Below are positions 22,501 to 34,473 of a stretch of 64,000 bases of DNA, one piece after another. Source of the stretch: Antiaris toxicaria (lineage: Eukaryota > Streptophyta > Magnoliopsida > Rosales > Moraceae); contig CP141158.1 in assembly GCA_035233585.1 (NCBI GenBank), positions 34,750,001 through 34,814,000 of the forward strand. The letters are read 5' to 3'. Each line of letters begins with the position of its first letter. Within the stretch, counting starts at the first letter, position 1. A program made the position numbers and the translations under genes. The notes below the pieces were generated by a model. It had not been told where the DNA came from and searched no databases. It worked only from the letters and a program-made list of their open reading frames with translations.

Positions 22501-25500
22501 GAGAGGAAGAGGGAGAGAAAGAGGGACGGAGACAGAAACAGAGATGAACAATTGGAATTCTAGATTGCCATATGGTATATCCCTCTTCCGCCCCTGCAGT
22601 TTCTTGGAAATTCTCACTACCACCCAACAGTTTCCTATATGAGTTTAATACTATCCTACGGAATCCGAAGGAAAACTCTCTAGCCAAGTAACCTGCTACT
22701 ACTGATTAAACCCACAGTGGGATTCCAAGATGTTTGATATGAGTGAGATCTTTTTTCCCTTATTTCAATATAAAGTTATTCCATAATTAAATCTTTTAAA
22801 GAAACTGGCACGGAACTATACCTTTTCCATCACTTCTTGGAGTTGGAGAAAACTAGTTGCTTCCAATGATATATCATCCAACACAGAGCTCATGAAGGAA
22901 CTCTCCTGTAAATTCGAAGAATCAAATTCAGCCGGAATTTCATTGCTTGCTCCTTCAACATCACTATGACCTCCAACCTGATTTTCAGATGTTTGCACTT
23001 GCTTCTGATTTGAAACTGTTCTGCAGAACACCATTGGATTATTGGTGGCAGCATTTTCAAAATTCATAATGAATGAGGATTGAAAACCCTGGCAACTGCG
23101 TAGCTTTTCTCTGTTTTCACTTATTGTTGCAACAGGAGTTTCTGTCGAAGGACCATGAGAACTCTCCATAGACTGTAATTGGTTTGCTGCATAAGAAGAC
23201 TCCTCCAGAGAAGATGGACGGCCATCTTTTTCAGTTCGTGTACTAGAAGGAGTTGGGCAGACTGAAATTTGATCTGAATGGCGAGTATGCTCTAGGTGCA
23301 TATATGGAAGTTGTCTCTGAATGTAACTCATAGAGTCAGGTCCAGCATTCTGTTTATGTTGTTCAATACCTGGTGCAGAATAAACTTGACTAGATAAGTC
23401 TCCATTAAGTCTCCATGGGGTTGCTTCGTAACTCTGAGTTTTCAAGTTATCATAATAATGAAACGAACCATGATTTTTTAGGTAATAATCTGTTCTTTCC
23501 TCTTTAACCAGGGCACCGTGCTGTGTCTGCTTTTTTTTTACAAAAAATTATAAATCATGCAAATCTTGCAATTCATGAGGATCAAGAATCTCGACTTTTT
23601 ACACGCAAGAATCCGTTGCTTCCCTCAAGCACAAGCTAGATTGAGTTAGACCAGATTGAGGTATCCATCAGATGGGAAAGAAGTTCAGAAGTGGAAGAAA
23701 TCCCATGATTATGAAATACCTCAGATAATGACAAGCTAGATGCAAGATTTTTTAAAAAGACAAATGTCTGCCTACATAATTATTGAGCTAAAACTGCAAG
23801 TTACTTAAAACATACTGAATGAATTAGTAGAACGAGAGAGAAAGGGAAGCACTAAATGTAAAGAAAGAAAAGAGAGAAAAAAAAAAAAAAAAGGAAGATT
23901 TATTGACACCCCCAGTCTACTCTCCCCGCTTTCTTATCAAACCACCCATCAATTAAATATTAAATTCAAGCTATTAATTTTTACCTTTTCTTTATTATTT
24001 CACAAAGGTCCATGCTTGAACTCCCACCCACCAACGCCTAATTTTATGTAATAAACAAACATTGATATATGTCTTATATGTAATAAACACATATTGATAA
24101 ACAAACATTAATAAACATTCATCGGCAACCTCATAAAATGAAAATGATAAAATAATGTATGTGACCCAACAATTGATATATGTCCAAGGGCAGCAGGATT
24201 ATATTTTCAGAACCGAGTTTGTTACCAATGAAAGCCTTTATCTTGTTTGAATTATTTAATGGCTTAGATTACCTAGCTTAAAAGCTTCATAATTTTCAGA
24301 GACACCTTTCAATGAACCAACATTGGGACCTGAAAACTTTAATCCAGACTTTAATGCGTCTTCAGATCCTTCAGTAGCATTTGAAGATGAAAACCATGAC
24401 AACTTCTCATCGTTATTGAGACTATCCATTCCAAATGTTGAATCACAACTTCTGTGGACGAAAACAAACCAAGCATTAAAAAAACTGTATTGGCTGTGTA
24501 GGACAAAAAAACTAAATAAATAAATAAACAAACAACCCTTAAAAAAAAGGTTCCAATGAGCACCTAAACATCCTGTCAACTTCTTCAAAATTTTCTATAT
24601 CAGGCCACTCATAATATGATAGATCACCATTTTCTTTGTCTTCTTGATCATTCTCAAAGTAACTAAGTTCATTGCCAGTTTGGGGTACCCGACTGAGTGG
24701 ATAACGGTATAAGCTATTATCAACTGCAGTACATCCATTGCCCATCATAGAATCATCGACACAGAATTCAGAGCCTCCAGATTCTACATTGCCACTTTTC
24801 AAAGAATGGTTGGAAATCTTTGTACCATCTGATGCCAAACTCGTCACTTCTTTCATTGAGTCAGTATCACAAGGGAAAATACCATCAGGAGTGTCAGACC
24901 AGGAGCCCTTCTCCAACATTGTATTGGTATTGGTCACAGATGGTATGTTTCTTTTGCCCTTGCCCGGAATATATTTAGTTGAAGTATCGGCATTACTTGT
25001 AACAGCAGTCACTTCACTCTGTGGTTTCTTACAGCTATCACCCTCAGTTAAAGTATCCGCATGCTTATTTCCAGGATGAGGCACTATATGATCATCACTG
25101 TCGCCAAATTCATCCCACACGTTATCTTCAAGCTGTAAAGCAATCAAAAGAAATTTTGGCATATAACATGATGTTGTATTCATGAAGTACGAAAGAAAAG
25201 GTTGAAAAGCATCCACCAGATTATAAGACAAACTTGTTGAGATATTTAAGAAGTGCCTGAACAACAGAGGAACATAACAAAAACAAAAATGAAAGACAAG
25301 CACCATAGATGTTTTTCAATGGGAACAAAGGTGGTAGGAAAAGTGGAATATGACTAAAATTCAATTAAATGCATGACAAGTTTACACCCTAAATTTAGGG
25401 TTTCCCTTCAATAACTTATATATGTCCAATAGAAAATTCACCATACTTTTACCCAGCATTTCTTTAGTTGCTATTCACGATTTGAACAATAAACAAGCAT

Positions 25501-26629
25501 CCAACCAAGCTACCATACTTTCTAATCTTGGAGTTATAGTCCTAATAGAAATTGTGTTGTTTAGAGCTCTCCAGACTTTTCATGCAAATCTGTCTTCTCT
25601 TCAATGATTGATTATCCAACTTATACAAATTTTTGCACCTTCCCAAATTGTATGAGTGGCAAGTATAACATCTAAGATTCATTGGTTTTATTGGCTTTTA
25701 GCTTATTGAATGGTACACACATGTAATACGATGTAAAAGATAAGTCCAAATGCTTGTCATTTGTCAGCTTGTTGTGCTATGTATAAGTTCAGTGGAGAGA
25801 AAACAATCACAGTTTACCTAGTGGGTAAATTGTGGTGGCATTGGACGAATGAAGTTACAAAATCATGGCTAAATCCTGAGTCATGTTTATCGATATTTAT
25901 TTGGAGTCTCAAAGACTTTGGGAAGAGCAAGAAAGGGAAGGTATCTTGGAGAGTGCAGTTTTAGTTTTCTTTAGTTCATTTGCTTGGAGAGAAATGGGAG
26001 GATTACGGAGGTATATCTCATGACCAACTATCTTTCTGGAAAAAAGTAAGATTTTTTTTTTCTCTATATCTTATTTTTATCATCTGCATCCTTTCTTTGT
26101 TTTTCTTCTATTAAGTTGCCCTTTCCTACTTATATTTATAAATTGTCCATTTCCTACCCATACACTGCACTCGTACACGGTCATTTCTATTTATTCTATT
26201 TCTCTCATCTTCCTGTTTTACTTACATGAACAATCTTTCTAGCCAAATTCTATGCTTATAGCAATGAGAAAGAAACATAGATGAAACACTTAATCACCCA
26301 AGGTAGCCTATGAGCAATAAAAGTGAAACTGAGGTTGAGATGATTAAAAGACACATCCTTATTCCTACGGAAGCTGATAATCTATTCCTACAAAATATAA
26401 ATTAAACAGTTTGTATAAAGGGGTAATTTTTGCTGCTTCTGTTTTGCTTTGTTTCTTGTTATTGTTCAGTTTTGAGGATACCTCATTCTCTACCCTTGTA
26501 TATCTTATATTTGATATTATATCAACAAAACTAGTTTTTTTCTTAATATAAAAAGGCATATTCTTACAGAAGAGATGAGCATATATGCTTTTAGTATTTT
26601 AATACCTCATACAAGCACAAGTCTGACAT
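19556..26629 (-). CDS. LNK1: LNK1-like night light-inducible, clock-regulated co-regulator (multi-exon)
   Basis: LNK proteins bind RVE4/RVE8-type MYB factors and help them activate evening clock genes such as PRR5 and TOC1 in the nucleus. Coding exons read on the minus strand: 26629-26606 (MSDLCLYE), 25132-24564, 24451-24273, about 23489-22822, 21057-20909, 19888-19753 and 19663-19556. All introns have GT..AG ends. Family blocks in order: 'LEDNVWDEFGDSDDHIVPHP', 'MLEKGSWSDTPDGIFP', 'YYEWPDIENFEEVDRMFR', 'SCDSTFGMDSLNNDEKLSWF', 'SYIQRQLPYMHLEH', 'SDQISVCPTPSS', 'LDVRTKLCIRDSLYRLARS' and 'NPIDRSIAHLLFHRPSD', ending LITDDG-stop. With exon 5 starting at 23489 the model is 610 aa and in frame throughout. 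A stronger-looking acceptor at 23520 would break the frame by one base, so either the downstream acceptor is used or a short exon was missed between 23521 and 24272. The coding blocks are intact. Confidence 0.87.
19889..20908 (-). other. LNK1: Intron 6 of LNK1 with a repeated motif
   Basis: The intron between 'MVEETN' and 'CTGFMDMETG'. A motif close to 'ggcttaattacttaaattag' appears three times (about 20028, 20078 and 20379) around a mid-GC stretch (20130-20290). This suggests a small repeat-derived insertion. No open frame of note. Confidence 0.5.
21058..22821 (-). other. LNK1: Intron 5 of LNK1
   Basis: 1.76 kb, from the donor after 'QLQEVMEK' (22821) to the acceptor before 'LDVRTK' (21058). 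It contains a pyrimidine run on the minus strand (plus-strand A run at 22158-22176) and a GA-rich tract at 22500-22545. No coding or mobile-element signature found. Confidence 0.6.
25133..26605 (-). other. LNK1: Intron 2 of LNK1
   Basis: 1.47 kb, from the donor after MSDLCLYE (GTATTA on the minus strand) to the acceptor before LEDNVWDEF. AT-rich; small frames present are not supported by any family motif. Confidence 0.65.
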
Positions 26630-26643
26630 GACTACGAGATCCT

Positions 26644-26673
26644 CTAGCCCCCACCAAGAACACATGAAAGCAT
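26644..26673 (-). promoter_or_regulatory. LNK1: Short upstream ORF in the LNK1 leader
   Basis: In the second exon, 14 bases before the main start, an upstream ATG encodes the nine-residue MLSCVLGGG and a TAG stop. It ends before the main ATG at 26629, so it could lower translation or make it conditional. It is conclusive only as sequence; effect is inferred. Confidence 0.5.
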
Positions 26674-28177
26674 TTGATCTGAAGTCATGTTTGTGGCAGG
26701 AAGTCTATCTCCACTTGAGCTTCTAAATCAAAATAGGACAGAAAAGTTTAGAGTAAGACAAAATTCAACTTGCAAAAACCCCAATATCGCTGAATGGGAA
26801 AGAACAATGCAAGAAAACATAAAAAATAATAAAGATAACATAAAGACACAACCAGACCATACAAAAAATAAAAAATAAAAAATAAAAAATAAAAATAAAA
26901 GCCTCAAAACATGTTATGAAAGTCAATTTCGATATTGTAAAACTAAACAATCTATGCTATGTTAATGTTTTTACTATTGTAAGAGTAAACCCAATTATAG
27001 CTAGCGTCGTTGGCTAACTTGCAGGTCTAATAGTTATCCCAACTATTATAAAATGCAAAAACAGGGGGAAAAAATAGAGGGGGGGGGGGGGAGGGAAAAA
27101 AAAAAACTTGTCTCAATGACATTGTTAAAGTTTTTGTTGGCTGTAACGTTTGAATGAATTAAACCATTATTATACGAGGATAACAAGCTTCTTAATGATA
27201 ACTTCTCATTAATCTTCTTGAGTGTGAAGCTTAATTATATCAAATATTTTTAGTTTCTCAAGATTGATGAAGAGGAACTCAAGAAAGTGCTTGGAACTTA
27301 AAAGTGTGAGATGGACTCAGAAGCATTTCAATCCAGGAGACAAACATCAACAACACATGAAAGAAAATAATAATAATAATAATAATAATAATAAGTTACA
27401 AATTTAATTTATCAAGATTTTTTTGCTCTGGTTTTCATTTCAAACAATGTCAAAAAATTGTTCTGAAAATAACATATTTTTCCATAATTTTCCTTTTTAC
27501 ACTCCCAACAACCACACCACACCACACCAACCCCCCCCCCAACCACAAACAACTTTAAGAAGGCTTCATTCATATAAAAAATGTCCAACAAAGAGAGGAC
27601 AAGGAGTCCCCCTAAATCAGAATCAAACAAAACTAGATTAAAATCCACAAACAAAGACAACTACAAACCAAACAAAGTATCACAATGAAACAGAAAAATA
27701 TCAACAGATCAGAAAAAAGAAATCAAAAAAGTCATCGACGCAGCACACAAAATCAAAGAACACACAAAGGAATTGTGAAAAACTTTGTTAATCTAACTTG
27801 TCCCAATCTAGAGAGCTTGCTATATTTGTTATAAAAGAATGTGAAAAATAGTATTATTTTAATTTGTACCTCCAATGCATAATGTTATTTCTACTTCTTG
27901 TCATGAATATTATGCTTTTAAACTTGTAAAAGTAAGCTTTTAGTATTTAAATAAATTCAAAATGAGACTATTATAATAATTAAATGAAAAAGTCAAGGTA
28001 ACAATCAATAAAAATCAAATGTTAAATTTGGCATTGACTATACCTTGTGGCAAATTATCCATCAAGTTTTGCATATGGCAAATTTGACATCAAAAATAGC
28101 ACTCTATTGGAGAGTTTTTTTTTTTTCATCCAAATGCTAACATTTACCACTAGCATAACAATTTAACATTGCCTTAG

Positions 28178-28242
28178 AGATGCTCTAACCAAGAGAGCAA
28201 TTAGCCACTTTAGTTTGTCCATCAGCTTGAGGGTGACTAGTA
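28178..28242 (-). pseudogene. Ty3/gypsy integrase scrap in LNK1 intron 1
   Basis: On the minus strand one frame reads YQSTSHPQADGQTKVANCSL, the integrase block around the catalytic glutamate of Ty3/gypsy chromoviruses (HPQTDGQTE, here with K for E). About 20 codons only; neighbouring sequence no longer resembles pol. It is a remnant of an insertion into the intron. Confidence 0.7.
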
Positions 28243-28869
28243 CTCTGATAGGAATCACAAACAAAAATAACAAATGACACACACAGCAAACAACAAGTGA
28301 ATCGGAACTTTATTAAGAAGATCTAGGGAAAGATACAACGAAGCTACATTCATCCACCTAAGCAGGTTTTTATTAGATATTCTATTTGTAAGATAACAAA
28401 AATTTATAGCTAATCTATCTGTGTTTGCACCAACGTTGCTCAAGCAACCACAACAACTCGTCATGATCTGGCTGCAAGTTTATCACAGAGCGAATTAGTT
28501 AAGCACACACACTCCCACATGAATGGGACCCCTTGAAGGCCGTTGTTTGCCTTCTTCCTCCAGAATCCTAAATTTTCCAACTTTTTGGTTTTTTCCCCAA
28601 TTTTGCAAATTTCCTTTGGAGCCCAAAAGGAAAAATGTAAATTGAACAGAAAGAGCTCATGTTTGTCCTTTATTTTTCTCCTTTACCCTTGTTCGAGCTA
28701 GAGAGCTTCCTCACCAAAAATTTTCACTAAAATTTCAGGGTTATTTCTGCAAAAAAAGTGTTCTATAATAAGGGAACTATGACACCATAAGTTCTAAAAA
28801 GCATGTTTAATCATTTATCTATGAATGCTTTCGTGTATATTTTCAATTAGACAATAAACAAATCATATC

Positions 28870-29110
28870 CCTAGGTATAGTGTACCACCAACAGTGTGGT
28901 GTTTGTTGATCAAGAAAAATTAACAAAACAAAACCCATAGGGATAGTTTAGTTAATCAATAAAATAATTAACAATTAAAACCCTAGGGATAGGTTAGCTG
29001 ATCAATAAAACAATTAACCAATAAAACCCCAAGGGATAGTTTAGTTGATCAATGAAACCAAAGTAAAATCTCTAGGGATGGTTTATGATCAACAGCATTG
29101 GCATTTAGTT
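28870..29110. repeat. Degenerate tandem repeat in LNK1 intron 1
   Basis: About five copies of a unit near 50 bp with the core 'ccctagggatagtttagttg' followed by 'atcaataaaacaatt'. Copies differ by small changes and spacing. Confidence 0.7.
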
Positions 29111-30382
29111 GATCAAAGAAAATTATCCTCTTTGGAGCTTTATTGTGCAATTGATAGCGTTTTGGTAGGCGAAACATAAGGAAATAGTCCATTGGAAACT
29201 AATTTGACTGTTAACATGTACATGGGAATTTCACACATACCTTGTGCCCTACCGCACAAGGGACATGATCTCTAAAACTCTGTACAGTTTAGAGTATAAT
29301 GGGTTAGTAAAATTGTGACCTGGTTTTATCAGTCACTTTCAAACTGGTTCTTGAGTTTTCCTCCCCAGTGACATTTTATTCTGTGAACACTCCAGTGGCT
29401 TTTTGCTTTGGTCTTTTAAGTAGATTCCAAACATCTATTTCTTTTGCTTTTTGAGCCACGAAACAATTCCATTTGGACAGGTAAACAACCCAATCTATTC
29501 AAATTTTCATTCAAGACAAAGCTATGGTCATCTTCCCTTCACTCTTAAAAGATCATGAAACCACTTCGTTTTTAAGTTTTGCCACAATTTAAACACTTTA
29601 ACCCACCTTAATCTTCAAACTATCATGGTTTAATTTTCAGTCCACTTTGGACTTTTATTCTTTACCAGGTTGAGTTAAATCTACGCAGAAACCTAAATAG
29701 TTTCTTCGAGTTTAGGTGAATATTTTATCAACAATTAGCAAATGGACAAACATTTCATAACCTGATCCCCGACTACGTCCTTAGCTTAAAAAAAAAAAAA
29801 TCTAAATCAAAGCAAGAAGTACAACTACTAATACCAGATTATTTTTCAGCTCCCGTAGTCCAAACAAATTAAAAAAAAAAAAAAAGGAAAGGTAAAACCT
29901 TTAACGCTGATTTAATATTATCTCAATTATTCAAATAATTTCATGGCATAGTTACAGTTATCGTCTCCAAAAATAATCCAAAAATAATAATAACAACAAG
30001 TTCAGTTTAACGAACTTAGATTTTTCTTCCGTTTCCTGTTCCTTTTCCTCAAAAAAAAAAAATCAAACAAATATTCTTTACAAATAACAGTTTTCTCATC
30101 AACCAACCAGAGTACAAAAACAGTAAACTCGGTGCCACCATTTTATTTATTTATTTATTTATTTTTCGTTTCATAGCCCTCAACAACTCAAGTTAAAAGC
30201 AGAAATGAAACTAAATATCTGCTAAAATTTTCTCAGTAACCAAACAGAATATAAATCAACACACAAAAAATTCGAAAATACGCATCAAACAGGAAATTTC
30301 AGCTGAAAAAGAAAAATCAAGAAACAAAAAATCCAAGCTCAATGAACGAAAGAAAAAAGAGGAAAGAGGATAAGTAACTCAC

Positions 30383-30550
30383 CTGAAGATAAAAGGAAAA
30401 AAAAAAAACTTAGATTTTCCGGGAAAACAGAAAGATCCAATCGAAAGTGCAAAAATGAAAAATCACAAAGAAACGGGAGAGAGTCGGGGTAGCCCTAATT
30501 CGAGTGAGGACAAAGGATTTTCTGGGAGATTCTAGAGTCGGAGGTCCCTG
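30383..30550 (-). other. LNK1: Non-coding first exon (5' UTR) of LNK1
   Basis: On the minus strand this mid-GC stretch ends with CTTCAG followed by the donor GTGAGTTA, and its lack of a frame joined to exon 2 marks it as leader. The transcription start is placed near 30550 only because the sequence turns into a poly-T/poly-A tract (30568-30586) and then promoter-like DNA. Confidence 0.55.
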
Positions 30551-30922
30551 GACACGAACAGGGGTCTTTTTTTTTTTTTTTTTTTTGGGTGAGGAAATAT
30601 TAAAATAATAATTTTAGGTAAAATAAAAAGGAGTCACGTAGTGGGCGACACGTGGCTAGAAGATCAAAACGAGAGGGGGAGTGGATCAGAATTCATGGAC
30701 GAAAGATGGTCGACGAGATCCGATCTGTTTCTTCATCGTGATTGGTTGGGTTTTAACAGGTTGCTTTCTGAGCGCGACGCGTGGTGTGGCCCCCACCGGC
30801 GCTACACCTATTTGCTTTTGTGGTGGTGAGGATTATTGCGGCCCGCTTACGTGTCTTTCGTTGCCATTTATATCTTTTTTTTTTTTTAAGACATAAATAA
30901 CAAGAAAATAAAAGATAAATTA
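30551..30922 (-). promoter_or_regulatory. LNK1: LNK1 promoter region with G-box-type elements
   Basis: The least AT-rich non-coding stretch of the window. It contains a G-box CACGTG at 30649-30654 and two further ACGT cores (about 30636 and 30849). G-boxes are bound by light- and clock-related bZIP, bHLH and PRR-containing complexes, which fits a light-induced clock gene. I found no evening element AAAATATCT close by. The short plus-strand frames at 30641-30896 are not supported. Confidence 0.5.
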
Positions 30923-31292
30923 TTCACTTCCCCTTTATAACGTATTACATTTACATTATATTTGAATATAATATATTAAATATAATTTATATTTAAAAAA
31001 AATATATTAACATCAGATTTGAATACAATGTGTATTTAGGTGAAAAATATTTGAATTGTATTTTAATAATAAATATGTGATGTGATGGGTAAAAGTAAAA
31101 AAAAAAAGGAGAGAGAAAGAAAATATATGATGTAATTAATAAAAATAATAGAAAAAGTAAAAAATAAATAGTGATTGTATTAAATTTAAAATGTAATATG
31201 ATTGGTATTTAAATGAAATACTTTTGTATTTAGGTGAAAATTGCATTGCATTAAAATGTAATGCAATTTAAATGCATATACCAAACGTACAC
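30923..31292. mobile_element. Tourist-like MITE, family B, upstream of LNK1
   Basis: About 370 bp, right end 'ccaaacgtacac' followed by TTA, left end after TTA at 30920-30922. It matches the copy at 61596-62283 over most of its length ('aataaatatgtgatgtgatg' is shared exactly). The right boundary is clearer than the left. Confidence 0.7.
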
Positions 31293-31295
31293 TTA

Positions 31296-31901
31296 GTTAT
31301 TTTATGAGATTATAATTTGATCTTTAATTTTCTTATGGTTAAAAGTTATTAAACACCTTAAAATAATATAATCAGGTCTTTTTTTACTAATTAATAGCAT
31401 GTTTGACTCTACATTCTAACTTTGTTTTAACTTGAATTGAATTAAAATAGGCATTTAAAGCTATTTTAGTTTTAGCTTGAACTAAATATTTGTAAGGTTT
31501 TTTAAACTCATTTCACTATTGTAACGTAATTTTTAATATAAACTTATCTTTACTTTCACTATTTTAGTATAATTTCTAATACAATTTTAAACTAAACTTT
31601 CACACTGAATTAAATCACTAAATGTTTACCTTTAGTTTGGATTTATATTAATTCAAGCTAAACTTAAATTAAAACGGAAGACCAAACAAGTTATAAGTTT
31701 AAAAACTGAGTGATGTTGATCAAGTGAATGATACATAAACATTGAATCATGTGAATTTTTTACTTCATCACCCTAAGGGTTAATAGCTCTTGTAATCCCT
31801 GAACTTTTGAGTAAGTCACTAATTAGTCTCTATTTTTTTATTTTTTTTATGATAAAGAGGTCCATGAATTCTTTAAAATGGTGCAAATAAAAAAAAATGA
31901 T
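31296..31901. other. AT-rich intergenic DNA
   Basis: No gene. 'ccctgaacttttgagtaag' near 31797 and 'ggtccatgaattctttaaaa' near 31859 resemble ends of small non-autonomous elements, but no paired boundary was found. Confidence 0.4.
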
Positions 31902-31906
31902 TTAAC

Positions 31907-34468
31907 TGTGATAACCGAGAAATCTATCATTCTCGGAAAATTTTGTATAAGATATGTAAAAAAATATATATTTATGATGAGACATGTTATAGAATACAGA
32001 GCAGAAGAAAATTTTGATTTACTGAGTTGTAATCAAAATTTTACAATGAATTAATGAACATAGTGTAAAAGCTAAACATTAATTCAAATTATGATGTATT
32101 AAATTTAATAGAAAAGTATGTGGAAAATGCTTATTAAGATATTAATAGCTCACATGTAAGCCACCTTGATCAATGGCCAAGATTAACCAAACAAAGTTCA
32201 ATTTCCTTAAAGGAAACTAAAGAAATAAATGAAGAGAGAGGAGGTGAGGCACGTGAGGGCCTTAGGCTAAGCAGCCCAAGTGAATTAGTTCACTTGATTG
32301 AGACGCAAAAAGAAATGGCAGAAAGAAAGAGAAAGAGAAAGAAAGAAAGAGAAAAAGAGAGAGAGAGATCGAGAAAGAGAGAGAGCAGAAGAAAAAACCC
32401 TCATCTGCCATTGCTTCAACCAAGTTTGGATTTTTCTCTTCAAGCAGCAGATCGATCAAGTTTTCAGCCAAGAATCCACAGTAAGAAGTTCTCAAGCTTC
32501 AACCAAGGTAAACCCTCGTTTTTCTCACGTTTCTTGGGTGAAAATTTTGGGGTTTTGAGTGGAAAAAGAGAATGTGAGTTAATCATATTGAGATTTTCAG
32601 TTAAATCAAAACATAGTTCGAGTCTAGTTATTTTTAAACACGAATCCATGAGTTGATGGTTTAGAAAACCAAGTTCAGTGAGTTTTCTTCAAGAAAGTTC
32701 AGATTTTTCAAAATGTTGAGTCAAGAGATGTGAATAGACAAAATATGAAATTTTGCTTATGAAACTATGGATTGATGATAGTAGAAATGTAGTTGATACC
32801 TTAAAACGATCTTATTGAGATCGATTTTGAGTGTAAGAAGTAGAATAAAGGCCATAAAAGCCTTAGAAAATCAGAGTAGGAAATTTCGGACTCATAATCC
32901 TGATTCTGATATGAACACGGGCGTGTACAATGGTGTGTTTATAACACGGCCCCGAACATGCCCACATGCATGACCGTGTTTCAAGAAAATTGAGACCCGA
33001 GAGGTACACGGCCAAGAACACGGCCATGTATCAGGCCGTGTCAAGGGGCACACGGTCATAGGAAGGGCGTGTAGCAGACCATTTCGACAGCAGGGAAACA
33101 CGGCCGTGTAAGTAACCGTGTAAGCATACATGTAAAGTCCAAAGGAGTACACGGCCAGAAATACGGCCGTGTAGCCACCCATGTAAGCACGCATGAATTA
33201 CACGACCATGTTCCACGAATTATACGGCCATGCACGTAAGTCCAGAGGAGTACACAGCCATGAACACGCCCGTGTAGGAGGGCATGTTCGAAGTTAAAAA
33301 AAAAAAAGAGTCTGGAAATGTGAATTTCATGTTTTACCATGTTTCCAGTATAAGATGAATATTAAAAATAATCAACGATTATTCCTTTTATAGAAGATCA
33401 AGCCACACACCCTAAGACAGCAGTTCCAGACCAGCAGAGGCACACACTAGCAGATTTTCTATAAGTTCAAGCATTGTCCTGACTGTAATGTGAATAATCA
33501 TGTTATGTTATGATGTTATATTTTGTTGTATGACGTGCATGTTAGACATTGATTGTCTACATTCATGTCAGTTTCATGTCACGCATGTAGAATTTCATGT
33601 TTCAGGTATACATGTCAGACAGGTATCAAGTACACGAAAACATATAGGTGCACAAGGCACCTTAGTGTGGTTTATAAAATTCACACCCTAAGTAAAACAT
33701 GTAATAGGTTCCTACTGTGGGGGCAATCAGTATGCTACCCAATTGGAACTCCAGTAAGATAGTAATTAAACCAATTATGGGCGTACCGGCCTCTTAACCC
33801 ATGGGGAGGTTTTCATGTTCAGCTTTAGTTAAGACTGAGGAGGTCAGTACTAAAGTACCGCTCCCAGTTATGCTAACATGTCGGTACGACTAATCAGGGA
33901 TCCAAAACAAGAACTAAAATTCAGATAATATCCTTAGACTAAATCTTTCAGTCAAGAGCATGTTTTACAGAGTCAAGTTTCAGGCATGAACACAGCATTA
34001 CATGTTATGATCATGTTTTTATGTTTGAATTTACCGAGCTCGTAGCTCACTAGTTTGTTCACATATTGCAGGTAAGAGACCTGTTCACCAGTAGTATACG
34101 GTGGACGACGGACAGGGTATGTACATGCCAGGGGGAACTGGGCTAGGGAATGTGGTCCTACCATTAATATTCCGCTGTAGAGTTTTGAAAGATTTAAACG
34201 TGTAATTTAAAGACATGATTTCAAGTCAAGATTATGTGATAAGGGAATCATGAATTCATGTACATGTTATTTTATTAACATGATTTCCTTATCACATTCT
34301 CGAACAAGTTATGATATTAAAAAAAAAATTTATTCCGTAAAAATTAGCAAGTAGTTTTCAAGTTAAATATGATGCCGGCGACCCTAGAGGCCTACATACT
34401 ATTGCGATTAACTACAGAGTTAACTGTAATAATACTGTAGAATCTCGACAGCAGGGCGGGCCGTCACA
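31907..34468 (+). mobile_element. Solo LTR of a Del/Tekay-type Ty3/gypsy element, perfect 5-bp TSD
   Basis: 2562 bp, starting TGTGATAACCGAGAA and ending GGGCGGGCCGTCACA, flanked by TTAAC on both sides (31902-31906 and 34469-34473). No internal region is present, so it arose by LTR-LTR recombination or is the last part of a removed element. The plus orientation is set by analogy: a 'ttgcaggtaag' block lies about 400 bp from the right end, as in the LTRs ending at 52883 and 58149. A hairpin (CCGAGAAATC...ATTCTCGG) sits at the left tip. Short frames inside are repeat-driven. Confidence 0.88.
32915..33290. repeat. Array of ACACGGCCGTGT-type palindromes in the solo LTR
   Basis: The 12-base palindrome ACACGGCCGTGT and near variants (acacggccatgt, acacgggcgtgt, atacggccgtgt) occur more than ten times in 375 bp, in an otherwise AT-rich LTR. 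Each copy contains CG and is self-complementary. Minus-strand frames here ('CLHGRVHGRVL'-like) are products of the array. Confidence 0.8.
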
Positions 34469-34473
34469 TTAAC

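Larger units (their letters stand above)
26679..30382 (-). other. LNK1: Large leader intron (intron 1) of LNK1
   Basis: A 3.7-kb intron between the non-coding first exon (donor GTGAGT at 30382) and the exon holding the start codon (acceptor at 26679). It has TAATAA repeats at 27368-27395, a G run at 27079-27094, a C run near 27528, tandem copies of a 'ccctagggatag' unit at 28870-29110, a decayed integrase scrap (28178-28242) and several A runs. No intact gene inside. Confidence 0.65.

Noticed and set aside
22816..23445. Stand-alone 209-codon minus-strand gene starting at 23445
   Set aside because: The 'start' is TTG, the frame continues upstream, and it ends in a splice donor; it is exon 5 of LNK1.
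24539..25306. Separate 255-codon gene
   Set aside because: Only 24564-25132 is coding; the first part is intron 2 read through the acceptor and the last four codons (CSLEPFF region) are intron 3.
27412..27660. Glycine/valine-rich and proline-rich frames in LNK1 intron 1
   Set aside because: Caused by C-run and CCA-rich simple sequence inside an intron.
28181..28260. Copia tRNA-Met primer site ('cctatcagagta' on the minus strand)
   Set aside because: The same bases read as the YQSTSHPQ block of a gypsy integrase, which is the better explanation.
30641..30896. Two short plus-strand genes in the LNK1 promoter
   Set aside because: Open only because the region has higher GC; no start context, no family match.
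32294..32656. 120-codon Lys/Arg/Glu-rich frame
   Set aside because: Built on a GA repeat inside the solo LTR; overlapping frames on both strands are equally open.
32892..33340. Cys/His-rich minus-strand frames that look like repeat proteins
   Set aside because: Products of the ACACGGCCGTGT palindrome array; no independent support.
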